Assembly (NCBI GenBank): GCA_958496175.1 | Contig: OY292278.1 | Span: forward strand, 2,170,001-2,234,000 | From: Sisyra terminalis | Lineage: Eukaryota; Arthropoda; Insecta; Neuroptera; Sisyridae | Length of the DNA stretch: 64,000 nucleotides | Direction: 5' to 3' | Shown here: piece by piece, positions 50,279 through 63,258 of the stretch | Numbering within the stretch: position 1 is the first letter of the stretch | Layout of the letters: each line of letters starts with the position of its first letter | Position numbers and translations under genes: made by a program | Notes under the pieces: generated by a model | The model's input: only the letters and a program-made list of their open reading frames with translations | Told to the model about the DNA's origin: nothing | Database searches by the model: none

Positions 50279-51294
50279 GTGGACGTCGTGTTACCCACAG
50301 GAAGAACATTTCTTCAAATTGTAATTCACTTAAACGTCCCTAATCTTAATTTCTTGAGAAAACTAGGCCTTATTTTGAAAAATCTGTCATTAAAAAGGCC
50401 TTATTTCAGAGCGAAAATGTCTCATCTATTTAAGGCTCTAAATTTTCCCGGTTTAAATTCCCGGCTAACTATCCCGATTCATTAATGTTTTTTTTTTGAG
50501 AACGTGGAGAAAGATTCAAACATTAATATTCAATCATACTAAAGCAAAAGAAAACATCCCTTATATCCTGTTTTTCCCAATTTAAATTGGCCTTGTTTTA
50601 ACTTTTAAATGGAATTGTGGACGTCCTGTTACCCACAGGAAGAAAATTTCTTCAAATTGTAATTCACTTAAACGTCCCTAATCTTAATTTCTTGAGAAAA
50701 CTAGGCCTTATTTTGAAAAATCTGTCATTAAACAGGCCTTATTTCAGACGGAAAATGTCTCATCTATTTACGGCTCTAAAACTTCCAGGTTTAAATTCCT
50801 GGCAAACTATCCCGTTACATTAATGTTTCTTATTTTGAGAACTTGTAAAAAGATTCAAACAATAATATTCAATCAGACTATAGCAAAAAAAACCATCCCT
50901 TATATCCGGTTTTTCCCAATTTAAATTGGCCTTGTTTTAGCTTTAAAATGGAATTGTGGACGTCCTCTTACCCACAGGAAGAAAATTTCTTCCGATTGTA
51001 ATTCAATAAAACGTCCCTTATCTTAATTTCTTGGGAAAACTAGGCCTTATTTTGAAAAATCGGCCATTAAAGTGGCCTTATTTCAGACGGAAAATGTCTC
51101 ATCTATTTAAGGCTCTAAAACTTCCCGGTTTAAATTCCCGGCAAACTATCCCGATACATTAATGTTTCTTTTTTTGAGAACTTGGAGAAAGATTCAAACA
51201 TTAATATTCAATCATACTATAGCAAAAGAAAACATCCCTTATATCCTGTTTTTCCCAATTTAATTTGGCCTTGTTTTAACTTTGAAATGGAATT
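50279..51294. repeat. Second, differently composed trimer (1016 bp)
   Basis: This unit keeps monomer 1 (with AGAGCGAAAATG and a 1 bp T-tract loss), a monomer 2-like unit and monomer 4. Monomer 3 is missing. The monomer 2-like unit ends with CAAACAATAATATTC, a variant of the 38-41 kb pentamer. The loss is therefore independent of that at 46893. Confidence 0.75.
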
Positions 51295-51840
51295 TTGGAC
51301 GTCGTGTTACCCACAGGAAGAACATTTCTTCAAATTGTAATTCACTTAAACGTCCCTAATCTTAATTTCTTGAGAAAACTAGGCCTTATTTTGAAAAATC
51401 TGTCATTAAACAGGCCTTATTTCAGACGGAAAATGTCTCATCTATTTAAGGCTCTAAATTTTCCCGGTTTAAATTCCCGGCAAACTATCCCGATTCATTA
51501 ATGTTTCTTTTTTTGAGAACGTGGAGAAAGATTCAAACATTAATATTCAATCATACTATAGCAAAAGAAAACATCCCTTATATCCTGTTTTTCCCAATTT
51601 AAATTGGCCTTGTTTTAACTTTGAAATGGAATTGTGGACGTCCTGTTACCCACAGGAAGAAAATTTCTTCAAATTGTAATTCACTTAAACGTCCCTAATC
51701 TTAATTTCTTGAGAAAACTAGGCCTTATTTTGAAAAATCTGTCATTAAACAGGCCTTATTTCAGACGGAAAATGTCTCATCTATTTAAGGCTCTAAAACT
51801 TCCCGGTTTACATTCCCGGCAAACTATCCCGATAAATTAA
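50950..51840. repeat. Segmental duplication 8, copy 1 (partner about 55690-56583)
   Basis: Shared private changes are TTTCTTGGGAAAAC, CAATTTAATTTGGCC (which breaks the usual 14 bp palindrome) and GGAATTTTGGACGTCGTG followed by GAAGAACATTTC. The offset is 4743 bp. Confidence 0.78.
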
Positions 51841-53545
51841 TGTTTCTTTTTTTGAGAACTTGGAAAAAGATTCAAACATTAATATTCAATCAGACTATAG
51901 CAAAAAAAACCATCCCTTATATCCGGTTTTTCCCAATTTAAATTGGCCTTGTTTTAGCTTTGAAATGGAATTGTGGACGTCTTGTTACCCACAGGAAGAA
52001 AATTTCTTCAAATTGTAATTCACTTAAACGTCCCTAATCTTAATTTCTTGAGAAACTAGGCCTTATTTTGAAAAATCGGCCATTAAACTGGCCTTATTTC
52101 AGACGGAAAATGTCACATCAATTTACGGCTCTAAAACATCCTGGTTTAAATTCCCGGCAAACTATCCCGATAAATTAATGTTTCTTTTTTTGAGAACGTG
52201 GAGAAAGATTCAAACATTAATATTCAATCAGACTATAGCAAAAGAAAACATCCCTTATATCCGGTTTTCCCAATTTAAATTGGCCTTGTTTTAGATTTGA
52301 AATGGAATTGTGGACGTCCTGTTACCCACAGGAAGAAAATTTCTACCGATTGAAATTCAATAAAACGTCCCTTATCTTAATTTCTTGAGAAAAATAAGCC
52401 TTATTTTGAAAAATCGGCCATTAAAGTGGCCTTATTTCAGACGGAAAATGTCTCATCTATTTAAGGCTCTAAAATTTCCCGGTTTAAATTCCCGGCAAAC
52501 TATCCCGATAAATTAATGTTTCTTTTTTTGAGAACTTGGAGAAAGATTCAAACATTAATATTCAATCAGACTATAGCAAAAAAAACCATCCCTTATATCC
52601 GGTTTTTCCCAATTTAAATTGGCCTTGTTTTAGCTTTGAAATGGAATTGTGGACGTCTTGTTACCCACAGGAAGACAATTTCTTCAAATTGTAATTCACT
52701 TAAACGTCCCTAATCTTAATTTCTTGAGAAAACTAGGCCTTATTTTGAAAAATCGGCCATTAAACTGGCCTTATTTCAAACGGAAAATGTCACATCAATT
52801 TACGGCTCTAAAACTTCCAGGTTTAAATTCCTGGCAAACTATCCCAATACATTAATGTTTCTTATTTTGAGAACGTGGAGATAGATTCAAACAGTAATAT
52901 TCAATCAGACTATAGCAAAAAAAACCATCCCTTATATCCGGTTTTTCCCAATTTAAATTGGCATTGTTTTAGCTTTGAAATGGAATTGTGGACGTCCTCT
53001 TACCCACAGGAAGAAAATTTCTTCAAATTGTAATTCACTTAAACGTTCTAAATCTTAATTTCTTGAGAAAACTAGGCCTTATTTTGAAAAATCGGCCATT
53101 AAACTGGCCTTATTTCAAACGGAAAATGTAACATCAATTTACGGCTCTAAAACTTCCTGGTTTAAATTCCCGGCAAACTATCCCGATAAATTAATGTTTC
53201 TTTTTTTGAGAACTTGGAGAAAGATTCAAACATTAATATTCAATCAGACTATAGCAAAAAAAACCATCCCTCATATCCGGTTTTTCCCAATTTAAATTGG
53301 CCTTGTTATAGCTTTGAAATGGAATTGTGGACGTCTTGTTACCCACAGGAAGAAAATTTCTTCAAATTGTAATTCAATAAAACGTCCCTTATCTTAATTT
53401 CTTGAGAAAACGAGGCCTTATTTAAAAAATCCTCCATTTGACTGGCCTTATTTCACACGGAAAATGTCACATCTATTTACGGCTCTAAAACTTCCAGGTT
53501 TAAATTCCCGGCAAACTATCCCGATACATTAATGTTTCTTTTTTT
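51841..53545. repeat. Mixed monomers of block I/III type within block IV
   Basis: About five monomers here return to variants typical of the first half of the window, such as ACATCCTGG, AAATCGGCCATTAAACTGG and CTACCGATTG. There are private single-base losses, such as GAGAAACTAGG (about 52050) and CCGGTTTTCCC (about 52262). The stretch looks like an older tract not covered by the tetramer expansion. Confidence 0.75.
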
Positions 53546-55250
53546 GAGAACGTGGAGAAAGATTTAAACATTTATATTCAATCAGACTATAGCAAAAGAA
53601 AACATCCCTTATATCCTGTTTTTCCCAATTTAAATTGGCCTTGTTTTAGCTTTGAAATGGAATTGTGGACGTCCTGTTACCCACAGGAAGAAAATTTCTT
53701 CCGATTGTAGTTCAATAAAACGTCCCTTATCTTAATTTCTTGAGAAAACTAGGCCTTATTATGAAAAATTGGCCATTAAAAGTGGCCTTATTTCAGACGG
53801 AAAATGTCATATCCATTTACGGCTCTAAAACTTCCCGGTTTAAATTCCCAGCAAACTATCCCGATACATTAATGTTTCTTTTTTTGAGAACTTGGAGAAA
53901 GATTCAAACATTAATATTCAATCAGACTATAGCAAAAGAAAACATCCCTTATATCCTGTTTTTCCCAATTTAAATTGGCCTTGTTTTAACTTTGAAATGG
54001 AATTGTGGACGTCCTGTAACCCACAGGAAGAAAATTTCTTCAAATTGTAATTCACTCAAACGTCCCTAATCTTAATTTATTGAGAAAACTAGGCCTTATT
54101 TTGAAAAATCTGTCATTAAACAGGCCTTATTTCAGACGGAAAATGTCTCATCTATTTAAGGCTCTAAAACTTCCCGGTTTAAATTCCCGGCAAACTATCC
54201 CGATAAATTAATGTTTGTTTTTTTGAGAACTTGTAAAAAGATTCAAACAATAATATTCAATCAGACTATAGCAAAAAAAACCATCCCTTATATCCGGTTT
54301 TTCCCAATTTAAATTGGCCTTGTTTTAGCTTTAAAATGGAATTGCGGACGTCCTCTTACCCACAGGAAGAAAATATCTTCCGATTGTAATTCAATAAAAC
54401 GTCCCTTATCTTAATTTCTTGAGAAAACGAGGCCTTATTTAAAAAATCCTCCATTTGACTGGCCTTATTTCACACGGAAAATGTCACATCTATTTACGGC
54501 TCTAAAACTTCCAGGTTTAAATTCCTGGCAAACTATCCCGATACATTAATGTTTCTTTTTTTGAGAACTTGGAGAAAGATTCAAACATTAATATTCAATC
54601 TGACTATAGCAAAAGAAAACTTCCCTTATATCCTGTTTTTCCCAATTTAAATTGGCCTTGTTTTAACTTTGAAATGGAATTGTGGACGTCCTGTTACCCA
54701 CAGGAAGAAAATTTCTTCAAATTGTAATTCACTTAAACGTCCCTAATCTTAATTTCTTGAGAAAACTAGGCCTTATTTTGAAAAATCTGTCATTAAACAG
54801 GTCTTATTTCAGACGGAAAATGTCTCATCTATTTACGGCTCTAAAACTTCCAGGTTTAAATTCCTGGCAAACTATCCCGATACATTAATGTTTCTTATTT
54901 TGAGAACTTGTAAAAAGATTCAAACATTAATATTCAATCAGACTACAGCAAAAAAAACCATCCCTTATATCCGGTTTTTCCCAATTTAAATTGGCCTTGT
55001 TTTAGCTTTAAAATGGAATTGTGGACGTCCTCTTACCCACAGGAAGAAAATTTCTTCCGATTGTAATTCAATAAAACGTCCCTAATCTTAATTTCTTGAG
55101 AAAACTAGGCCTAATTTTGAAAAATCTGTCATTAAACAGGCCTTATTTCAGACGGAAAATGTCACATCTATTTAAGGCTCTAAAACTTCCCGGTTTAAAT
55201 TCCCGGCAAACTATCCCGATACATTAATGTTTCTTTTTTTTAAAACGTGG
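53546..55250. repeat. Distant partial copy of the 38-41 kb pentamer region
   Basis: TTATTATGAAAAATTGG (about 53756), CTGTAACCC (about 54014), CAAACAATAATATT (about 54245) and TATTTAAAAAATCC with CACACGG appear in the same order as at 39.8-41 kb, 13892 bp upstream. The copy then continues with tetramer-type monomers 2 and 3. It therefore spans a pentamer/tetramer junction. Confidence 0.78.
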
Positions 55251-55689
55251 AGAAAGATTCAAACATTAATATTCAATCAGACTATAGCAAAAAAAACCAT
55301 CCCTTATATCCGGTTTTTCCCAATTTAAATTGGCCTTGTTTTAGCTTTAAAATGGAATTGTGGACGTCCTCTTACCCACAGGAAGAAAATTTCTTCCGAT
55401 TGTTATTCAATTAAACGTCCCTTATCTTAAATTCTTGAGAAAACTAGGCCTTATTTTGAAAAATCTGTCATTAAAAAGGCCTTATTTCAGACGGAAAATG
55501 TCTCATCTATTTAGGGCTCTAAATTTTCCCGGTTTAAATTCCCGGCAAACTATCCCGATTCATTAATGTTTCTTTTTTGGAGAACGTGGAGAAAGATTCA
55601 AACATTAATATTCAATCATACTATAGCAAAAGAAAACATCCCTTATATCCTGTTTTTCCCAATTTAAATTGGCCTTGTTTTAGCTTTAA

Positions 55690-56583
55690 AATGGAATTGT
55701 GGACGTCCTCTTACCCACAGGAAGAAAATTTCTTCCGATTGTAATTCAATAAAACGTCCCTTATCTTAATTTCTTGGGAAAACTAGGCCTTATTTTGAAA
55801 AATCGGCCATTAAAGTGGCCTTATTTCAGACGGAAAATGTCTCATCTATTTAAGGCTACAAAACTTCCCGGTTTAAATTCCCGGCAAACTATCCCGATAC
55901 ATTAATGTTTCTTTTTTTGAGAACTTGGAGAAAGATTCAAACATTAATATTCAATCATACTATAGCAAAAGAAAACATCCCTTATATCCTGTTTTTCCCA
56001 ATTTAATTTGGCCTTGTTTTAACTTTGAAATGGAATTTTGGACGTCGTGTTACCCACAGGAAGAACATTTCTTCAAATTGTAATTCACTTAAACGTCCCT
56101 AATCTTAATTTCTTGAGAAAACTAGGCCTTATTTTGAAAAATCTGTCATTAAACAGGCCTTATTTCAGACGGAAAATGTCTCATCTATTTAAGGCTCTAA
56201 ATTTTCCCGGTTTAAATTCCCGGCAAACTATCCCGATTCATTAATGTTTCTTTTTTTGAGAACGTGGAGAAAGATTCAAACATTAATATTCAATCATACT
56301 ATAGCAAAAGAAATCATCCCTTATATCCTGTTTTTCCCAATTTAAATTGGCCTTGTTTTAACTTTGAAATGGAATTGTGGACGTCCTGTTACCCACAGGA
56401 AGAAAATTTCTTCAAATTGTAATTCACTTAAACGTCCCTAATCTTAATTTCTTGAGAAAACTAGGCCTTATTTTGAAAAATCTGTCATTAAACAGGCCTT
56501 ATTTCAGACGGAAAATGTCACATCTATTTAAGGCTCAAAAATTTCCCGGTTTAAATTCACGGCAAACTATCCCGATAAATTAA
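55690..56583. repeat. Segmental duplication 8, copy 2 (partner 50950-51840)
   Basis: This copy has the same markers as the partner, with added changes such as GGCTACAAAAC (about 55854), AAAGAAATCATCCC (about 56306) and GGCTCAAAAATTTCCC (about 56533). Confidence 0.78.
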
Positions 56584-58750
56584 TGTTTCTTTTTTTGAGA
56601 ACGTGGAGAAAGATTCAAGCATTAATATTCAATTAAACTATAGCAAAAGAAACCAACCCTTATAACCGGTTTTTTCCAATTTAAATTGTCCTAGTTTTAG
56701 CTTTGAAATGGAATTGTGGACGTCCTGTTACCCACAGGATGAAAATTTCTTCCGATTGTAAATCAATAAAACGTCCCTTATCTTAATTTCTTTAGAAAAC
56801 TAGGCCTTATTTTGAAAAATCGGCCATTAAAGTGGCCTTATGTCAGACGGAAAATGTCATATCCATTTACGGCTCTAAAACTTCCCGGATTAAATTCCTG
56901 GCAAAGTATCCCGATACATTAATGTTTCTTTTTTTGAGAACGTGGAGAAAGATTTAAACATTAATATTCAAACAGACTATAGCAAAAGAAAACATCCCTT
57001 ATATCCGGTTTTTCCCAATTTAAATTGGCCTTGTTTTAGCTTTGAAATGGAATTGTGGACGTCCTGTTACCCACAGGAAGGAAATTTCTTCGGATTGTAA
57101 TTCAATAAAACGTCCCTTATCGTAATTTCTTGGGAAAACTAGGCCTTATTTTGAAAAATCGGCCATTAAACTGGCCTTATTTCAGACGGAAAATGGCTCA
57201 TCAATTTACGGCTCTAAAACTTCCCGATTTAAATTCCCGGCAAACTATCCCGATACATTAATGTTTCTTTTTTTGAGAACGTGGAGAAAGATTCAAGCAT
57301 TAATATTCAATTAAACTATAGCAAAAGAAACCATCCCTTATAACCGGTTTTTCCCAATTTAAATTGGCCTTGTTTTAGCTTTGAAATGGAATTGTGGACG
57401 TCCTGTTACCCACAGGAAGGAAATTTCTTCGGATTGTAATTCAATAAAACGTCCCTTATCGTAATTTCTTGAGAAAACTAGGCCTTATTTTGAAAAATCG
57501 GCCATTAAAGTGGCCTTATGTCAGACGGAAAATGTCATATCCATTTACGGCTCTAAAACTTCCCGGATTAAATTCCTGGCAAAGTATCCCGATACATTAA
57601 TGTTTCTTTTTTTGAGAACGTGGAGAAAGATTTAAACATTAATATTCAAACAGACTATAGCAAAAGAAAACATCCCTTATATCCGGTTTTTCCCAATTTA
57701 AATTGGCCTTGTTTTAGCTTTGAAATGGAATTGTGGACGTCCTGTTACCCACAGGAAGGAAATTTCTTCGGATTGTAATTCAATAAAACGTCCCTTATCG
57801 TAATTTCTTGAGAAAACTAGGCCTTATTTTGAATAATCGGCCATTAAAGTGGCCTTATGTCAGACGGAAAATGTCATATCCATTTACGGCTCTAAAACTT
57901 CCCGGATTAAATTCCTGGCAAACTATCCCGATACATTAATGTTTCTTTTTTTGAGAACTTGGAGAAAGATTCAAACATTAATATTCAATCAGACTATAGC
58001 AAAAAAAAACCATCCCTTATATCCGGTTTTTCCCAATTTAAATTGGCCTTGTTTTAGCTTTGAAATGGAATTGTGGACGTCCTGTTACCCACAGGAAGAA
58101 AATTTCTTCCGATTGTAATTCAATAAAACGTCCCTAATCTTAATTTACTGGAAAAACTAGGCCTTATTTTGAAAAATCTGTCATTAAACAGGCCTTATTT
58201 CAGACGGAAAATGTCTCATCTATTTAAGGCTCTTAAACTTCCCGGTTTAAATTCCCGGCAAACTATCCCGATACATTAATGTTTCTTTTTTTAAAAGCTT
58301 GGAGAAAGATTCAAGCATTAATATTAAATTAAACTATAGTAAAAGAAACCATCCCTTATAACCGGTTTTTTCTAATTTAAATTGTCCTTGTTTTAGCTTT
58401 GAAATGGAATTGTGGACGTCCTGTTACCCACAGGAAGAAAATTTCTTCCGATTGTAAATCAATAAAACGTCCCTTATCTTAATTTCTTTAGAAAACTAGG
58501 CCTTATTTTGAAAAATCGGCCATTAAAGTGGCCTTATGTCAGACGGAAAATGTCATATCCATTAACGGCTCTAAAACTTCCCGGATTAAATTCCATGCAA
58601 AGTATCCCGATACATTAATGTTTCTTTTTTTGAGAACGTGGAGAAAGATTCAAACATTAATATTCAATCATACTATAGCAATAGAAAACATCCCTTATAA
58701 CCTGTTTTTCCCAATTTAAATTGGCCTTGTTTTAGTTTTGAAATGGAATT
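56584..58750. repeat. Degenerate stretch with dimeric periodicity
   Basis: Monomers here are more diverged than elsewhere. ATTCAAGCATTAATATTCAA and TTAAACTATAGC occur near 56614 and 57293 (679 bp apart) and again in altered form near 58311. GCCTTATGTCAGACGG recurs near 56834, 57512, 57852 and 58531. GGAAGGAAATTTCTTCGG occurs in three consecutive monomers (57077, 57416, 57755). Confidence 0.75.
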
Positions 58751-58799
58751 GTGGACGTCCTGTTACCCCCAGGAAGAAAATTTCTTCAAATTGTAATTC

Positions 58800-59530
58800 A
58801 CTTAAACGTCCCTAATCTTAATTTCTTGAGAAAACTAAACCTTATTTTGAAAAATCTGTCATTAAACAGGCCTTATTTCAGACGGAAAATGTCACATCTA
58901 TTTAAGGCTCTAAAACTTCCCGGTTTAAATTCCCGGCAAAGTATCCCGATACATTAATGTTTCTTTTTTTGAGAACGTGGAGAAAGATTTAAGCATTAAT
59001 ATTCAAGCAGACTATAGCAAAAGAAAACATCCCTTATATCCGGTTTTTCCCAATTTAAATTGGTCTTGTTTTAGCTTTGAAATGGAATTGTGGACGTCCT
59101 GTTACCCACAGGAAGAAAATTTCTATCGATTGTAATTCAATAAAACGTCCCTTAGCCTAATTTCTTGAGAAAACTAAGCCTTATTTTGAAAAATCGGCCA
59201 TTAAAGTGGCCTTATTTCAGACGGAAAATGTCATATCCATTTACGGCTCTAAAACTTCCCGGTTTAAATTCCCAGCAAACTATCCCGATACATTAATGTT
59301 TCTTTTTTTGAGAACTTAGAGAAAGATTCAAACATTAATATTCAATCAGACCATAGCAAAAAAAAACCATCCCTTATATCCGGTTTTTCCCAATTTAAAT
59401 TGGCCTTGTTTAAACTTTGAATTGGAATTGTGGACGTCCTGTTACCCACAGGAAGAAAATTTCTTCAAATTGTAATTCACTTAAACGTCCTTAATCTTAA
59501 TTCCTTGAGAAAACTAGTCCTTATTTTGAA
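58800..59530. repeat. Segmental duplication 9, copy 1 (partner about 62528-63258)
   Basis: Shared private markers are GATTTAAGCATTAATATTC with AAGCAGAC, AATTGGTCTTG, TTCTATCGATTG, CCCTTAGCCTAATTTC, AACTTAGAGAAAG and CAGACCATAGC. All pairs are 3728 bp apart (eleven monomers minus 1 bp). Confidence 0.82.
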
Positions 59531-62528
59531 AAATCTGTCATTAAACAGGCCTTATTACAGACGGAAAATGTCACATCTATTTAAGGCTCTACAACTTCCC
59601 GGTTTAAATTCCCGGCAAACTATCCCGATACATTAATGTTTCTTTTTTTGAGAACGTGGAGAAAGATTCAAACATTAATATTCAATCAGACTATAGCAAA
59701 AAAAACCATCCCTTATATCCGGTTTTTCTCAATTTAAATTGGCCTTGTTTTAGCTTTAAAATGGAATTGTGGACGTCCTCTTACCCACAGGAAGAAAATT
59801 TCTTCCGATTGTAATTCAATAAAACGTCCCTTATCTTAATTTCTTGAGAAAACGAGGCCTTATTTAAAAAATCCGCCATTTGACTGGCCTTATTTCACAC
59901 GGAAAATGTCACATCAATTTACGGCTCTAAAACTTCCAGGTTTAAATTCCTGGCAAACTATCCCGATACATTAATGTTTCTTTTTTTGAGAACTTGGAGA
60001 AAGATTCAAACATTAATATTCAATCAGACTATAGCAAAAGAAAACATCCCTTATATCCTGTTTTTCCCAATTTAAATTGGCCTTGTTTTAACTTTGAAAT
60101 GGAATTGTGGACGTCCTGTTACACACAGGAAGAACATTTCTTCAAATTGTAATTCACTTAAACGTCCCTAATCTTAATTTCTTGAGAAAACTAGGCCTTA
60201 TTTTGAAAAATCGGCCATTAAACTGGCCTTATTTCAGACGGAAAATGTCACATCAATTTACGGCTCTAAAACATCCTGGTTTAAATTCCCGGCAAACTAT
60301 CCCGATAAATTAATGTTTCTTTTTTTGAGAACGTGGAGAAAGATTCAAACATTATAATTCAATCAGACTATAGCAAAAGAAAACATCCCTTATATCCGGT
60401 TTTTTCCAATTTAAATTGGCCTTGTTTTAACTTTGAAATGGATTAGGGAACGTCCTGTTACCCACAGGAAGAAAATTTCTTCAAATTGTAATTCACTTAA
60501 ACGTCCCTTATCTTAATTTCTTGAGAAAAGTAGGCCTTATTTTGAAAAATCGGCCATTAAACTGGCCTTATTTCAGAAGGAAAATGTCACATCAATTTAC
60601 GGCTCTAAAACATCTTGGTTTAAATTCCTGGCAAACTATCCCGATAAATTAATGTTTCTTTTTTTGAGAACGTGGAGAAAGATTCAAACATTATAATTCA
60701 ATCAGACAATAGCAAAAGAAAACATCCCTTATATCCGGTTTTTTCCAATTTAAATTGGCCTTGATTTAGATTTGAAATGGAATTGTGGACGTCCTGTTAC
60801 CCACAGGAAGAAAATTTCTACCGATTAAAATTCAATAAAACGTCCCTTTTCTTAATTTCTTGAGAAAAATAAGCCTTATTTTGAAAAATCGGCCATTAAA
60901 GTGGCCTTATTTCAGACGGTAGATGTCTCATCTATTTAAGGCTCTAAAACTTTCCGGTTTAAATTCCCGGCAAACTATCCCGAAAAATTAATGTTTCTTT
61001 TATTGAGAATTTGGAGAAAGATTCAAACATTAATATTCAATCAGACTATAGCAAAAGAAAACATCCCTTATACCCGGTTTTTCCCAATTTAAATTGGCAT
61101 TGTTTTAGCTTTGAAATGGAATTGTGGACGTCCTCTTACCCACAGGATGAAAATTTCTTCAAATTGTAATTCACTTAAACGTCCCGAATCTTAATTTCTT
61201 GAGAAAACGAGGCCTTATTTTGAAAAGGCCGCCTTTTGACTGGCCTTATTTCAGACGGAAAATGTCACATCAATTTACGGCTCTAAAACATCCTGGTTTA
61301 AATTCCCGGCAAACTATCCCGATAAATTAATGTTTCTTTTTTTGAGAACGTGGAGAAAGATTCAAACATTAATATTCAATCATACTATAGCAATAGAAAA
61401 CATCCCTTATAACCTATTTTTCCTAATTTAAATTGGCCTTGTTTTAACTTTGAATTGGAATTGTGGACGTCCTGTTACCCACAGGAAGAAAATTTCTTCA
61501 AATTGTAATTCACTTAAACGTCCTTAATCTTAATTTATTGAGAAAACTAGGCTTTATTTTGAAAAATCTGTCATTAAACAGGCCTTATTTCAGACGGAAA
61601 ATGTCTCATCTATTAAAGGCTCTAAATTTTCCCGGTTTAAATTCCCGGCAAACTATCCCGATACATTAATGTTTCTTTTTTTGAGAACGTGGAGAAAGAT
61701 TCAAACATTAATATTCAATCAGACTATAGCAAAAAAAACCATCCCTTATATCCGGTTTTTCTCAATTTAAATTGGCCTTGTTTTAGCTTTAAAATGGAAT
61801 TGTGGACGTCCTCTTACCCACAGGAAGAAAATTTCTTCCGATTGTAATTCAATAAAACGTCCCTTATCTTAATTTCTTGAGAAAACGAGGCCTTATTTAA
61901 AAAATCCGCTATTTGACTGGCCTTATTTCACACGGAAAATGTCACATCAATTTACGGCTCTAAAACTTCCAGGTTTAAATTCCTGGCAAACTATCCCGAT
62001 ACATTAATGTTTCTTTTTTTGAGAACGTGGAGAAAGATTCAAACATTAATATTCAATCATACTTTAGCAATAGAAAACATCCCTTATAACCTGTTTTTCC
62101 CAATTTAAATTGGCCTTGTTTTAGCTTTGAAATGGAATTGTGGACGTCCTGTTACCCCCAGGAAGAAAATTTCTTCAAATTGTAATTCACTTAAACGTCC
62201 CTAATCTTAATTTCTTGAGAAAACTAAGCCTTATTTTGAAAAATCTGTCATTAAACAGGCCTTATTTCAGACGGAAAATGTCTCATCTATTAAAGGCTCT
62301 AAATTTTCCCGGTTTAAATTCCCGGCAAACTATCCCGATACATTAATGTTTCTTTTTTTGAGAACGTGGAGAAAGATTCAAACATTAATATTCAATCAGA
62401 CTATAGCAAAAAAAACCATCCCTTATATCCGGTTTTTCTCAATTTAAATTGGCCTTGTTTTAGCTTTAAAATGGAATTGTGGACGTCCTCTTACCCACAG
62501 GAAGAAAATTTCTTCCGATTGTAATTCA
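59530..62528. repeat. Heterogeneous satellite tract between the two copies of duplication 9
   Basis: About nine monomers of mixed subfamilies. TTTTTCTCAATTTAAATTGG recurs near 59724, 61757 and 62435, and AAAAAATCCGC recurs near 59863 and 61896, so another block of about 2033 bp was copied here. One monomer near 60447 has lost the GACGTC landmark (GGGAACGTCC). No gene is visible. Confidence 0.75.
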
Positions 62529-63258
62529 CTTAAACGTCCCTAATCTTAATTTCTTGAGAAAACTAAGCCTTATTTTGAAAAATCTGTCATTAAACAGGCC
62601 TTATTTCAGACGGAAAATGTCACATCTATTTAAGGCTCTAAAACTTCCCGGTTTAAATTCCCGGCAAAGTATCCCGATACATTAATGTTTCTTTTTTTGA
62701 GAACGTGGAGAAAGATTTAAGCATTAATATTCAAGCAGACTATAGCAAAAGAAAACATCCCTTATATCCGGTTTTTCCCAATTTAAATTGGTCTTGTTTT
62801 AGCTTTGAAATGGAATTGTGGACGTCCTGTTACCCACAGGAAGAAAATTTCTATCGATTGTAATTCAATAAAACGTCCCTTAGCCTAATTTCTTGAGAAA
62901 ACTAAGCCTTATTTTGAAAAATCGGCCATTAAAGTGGCCTTATTTCAGACGGAAAATGTCATATCCATTTACGGCTCTAAAACTTCCCGGTTTAAATTCC
63001 CAGCAAACTATCCCGATACATTAATGTTTCTTTTTTTGAGAACTTAGAGAAAGATTCAAACATTAATATTCAATCAGACCATAGCAAAAAAAAACCATCC
63101 CTTATATCCGGTTTTTCCCAATTTAAATTGGCCTTGTTTAAACTTTGAATTGGAATTGTGGACGTCCTGTTACCCACAGGAAGAAAATTTCTTCAAATTG
63201 TAATTCACTTCAACGTCCTTAATCTTAATTCCTTGAGAAAACTAGGCCTTATTTTGTA
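62528..63258. repeat. Segmental duplication 9, copy 2 (partner 58800-59530)
   Basis: This copy has the same private marker series as 58800-59530. Differences include CACTTCAACG (about 63206) and GTAAAATCTGTC (about 63256). Standard monomers follow to the window end, which cuts the last unit. Confidence 0.82.
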
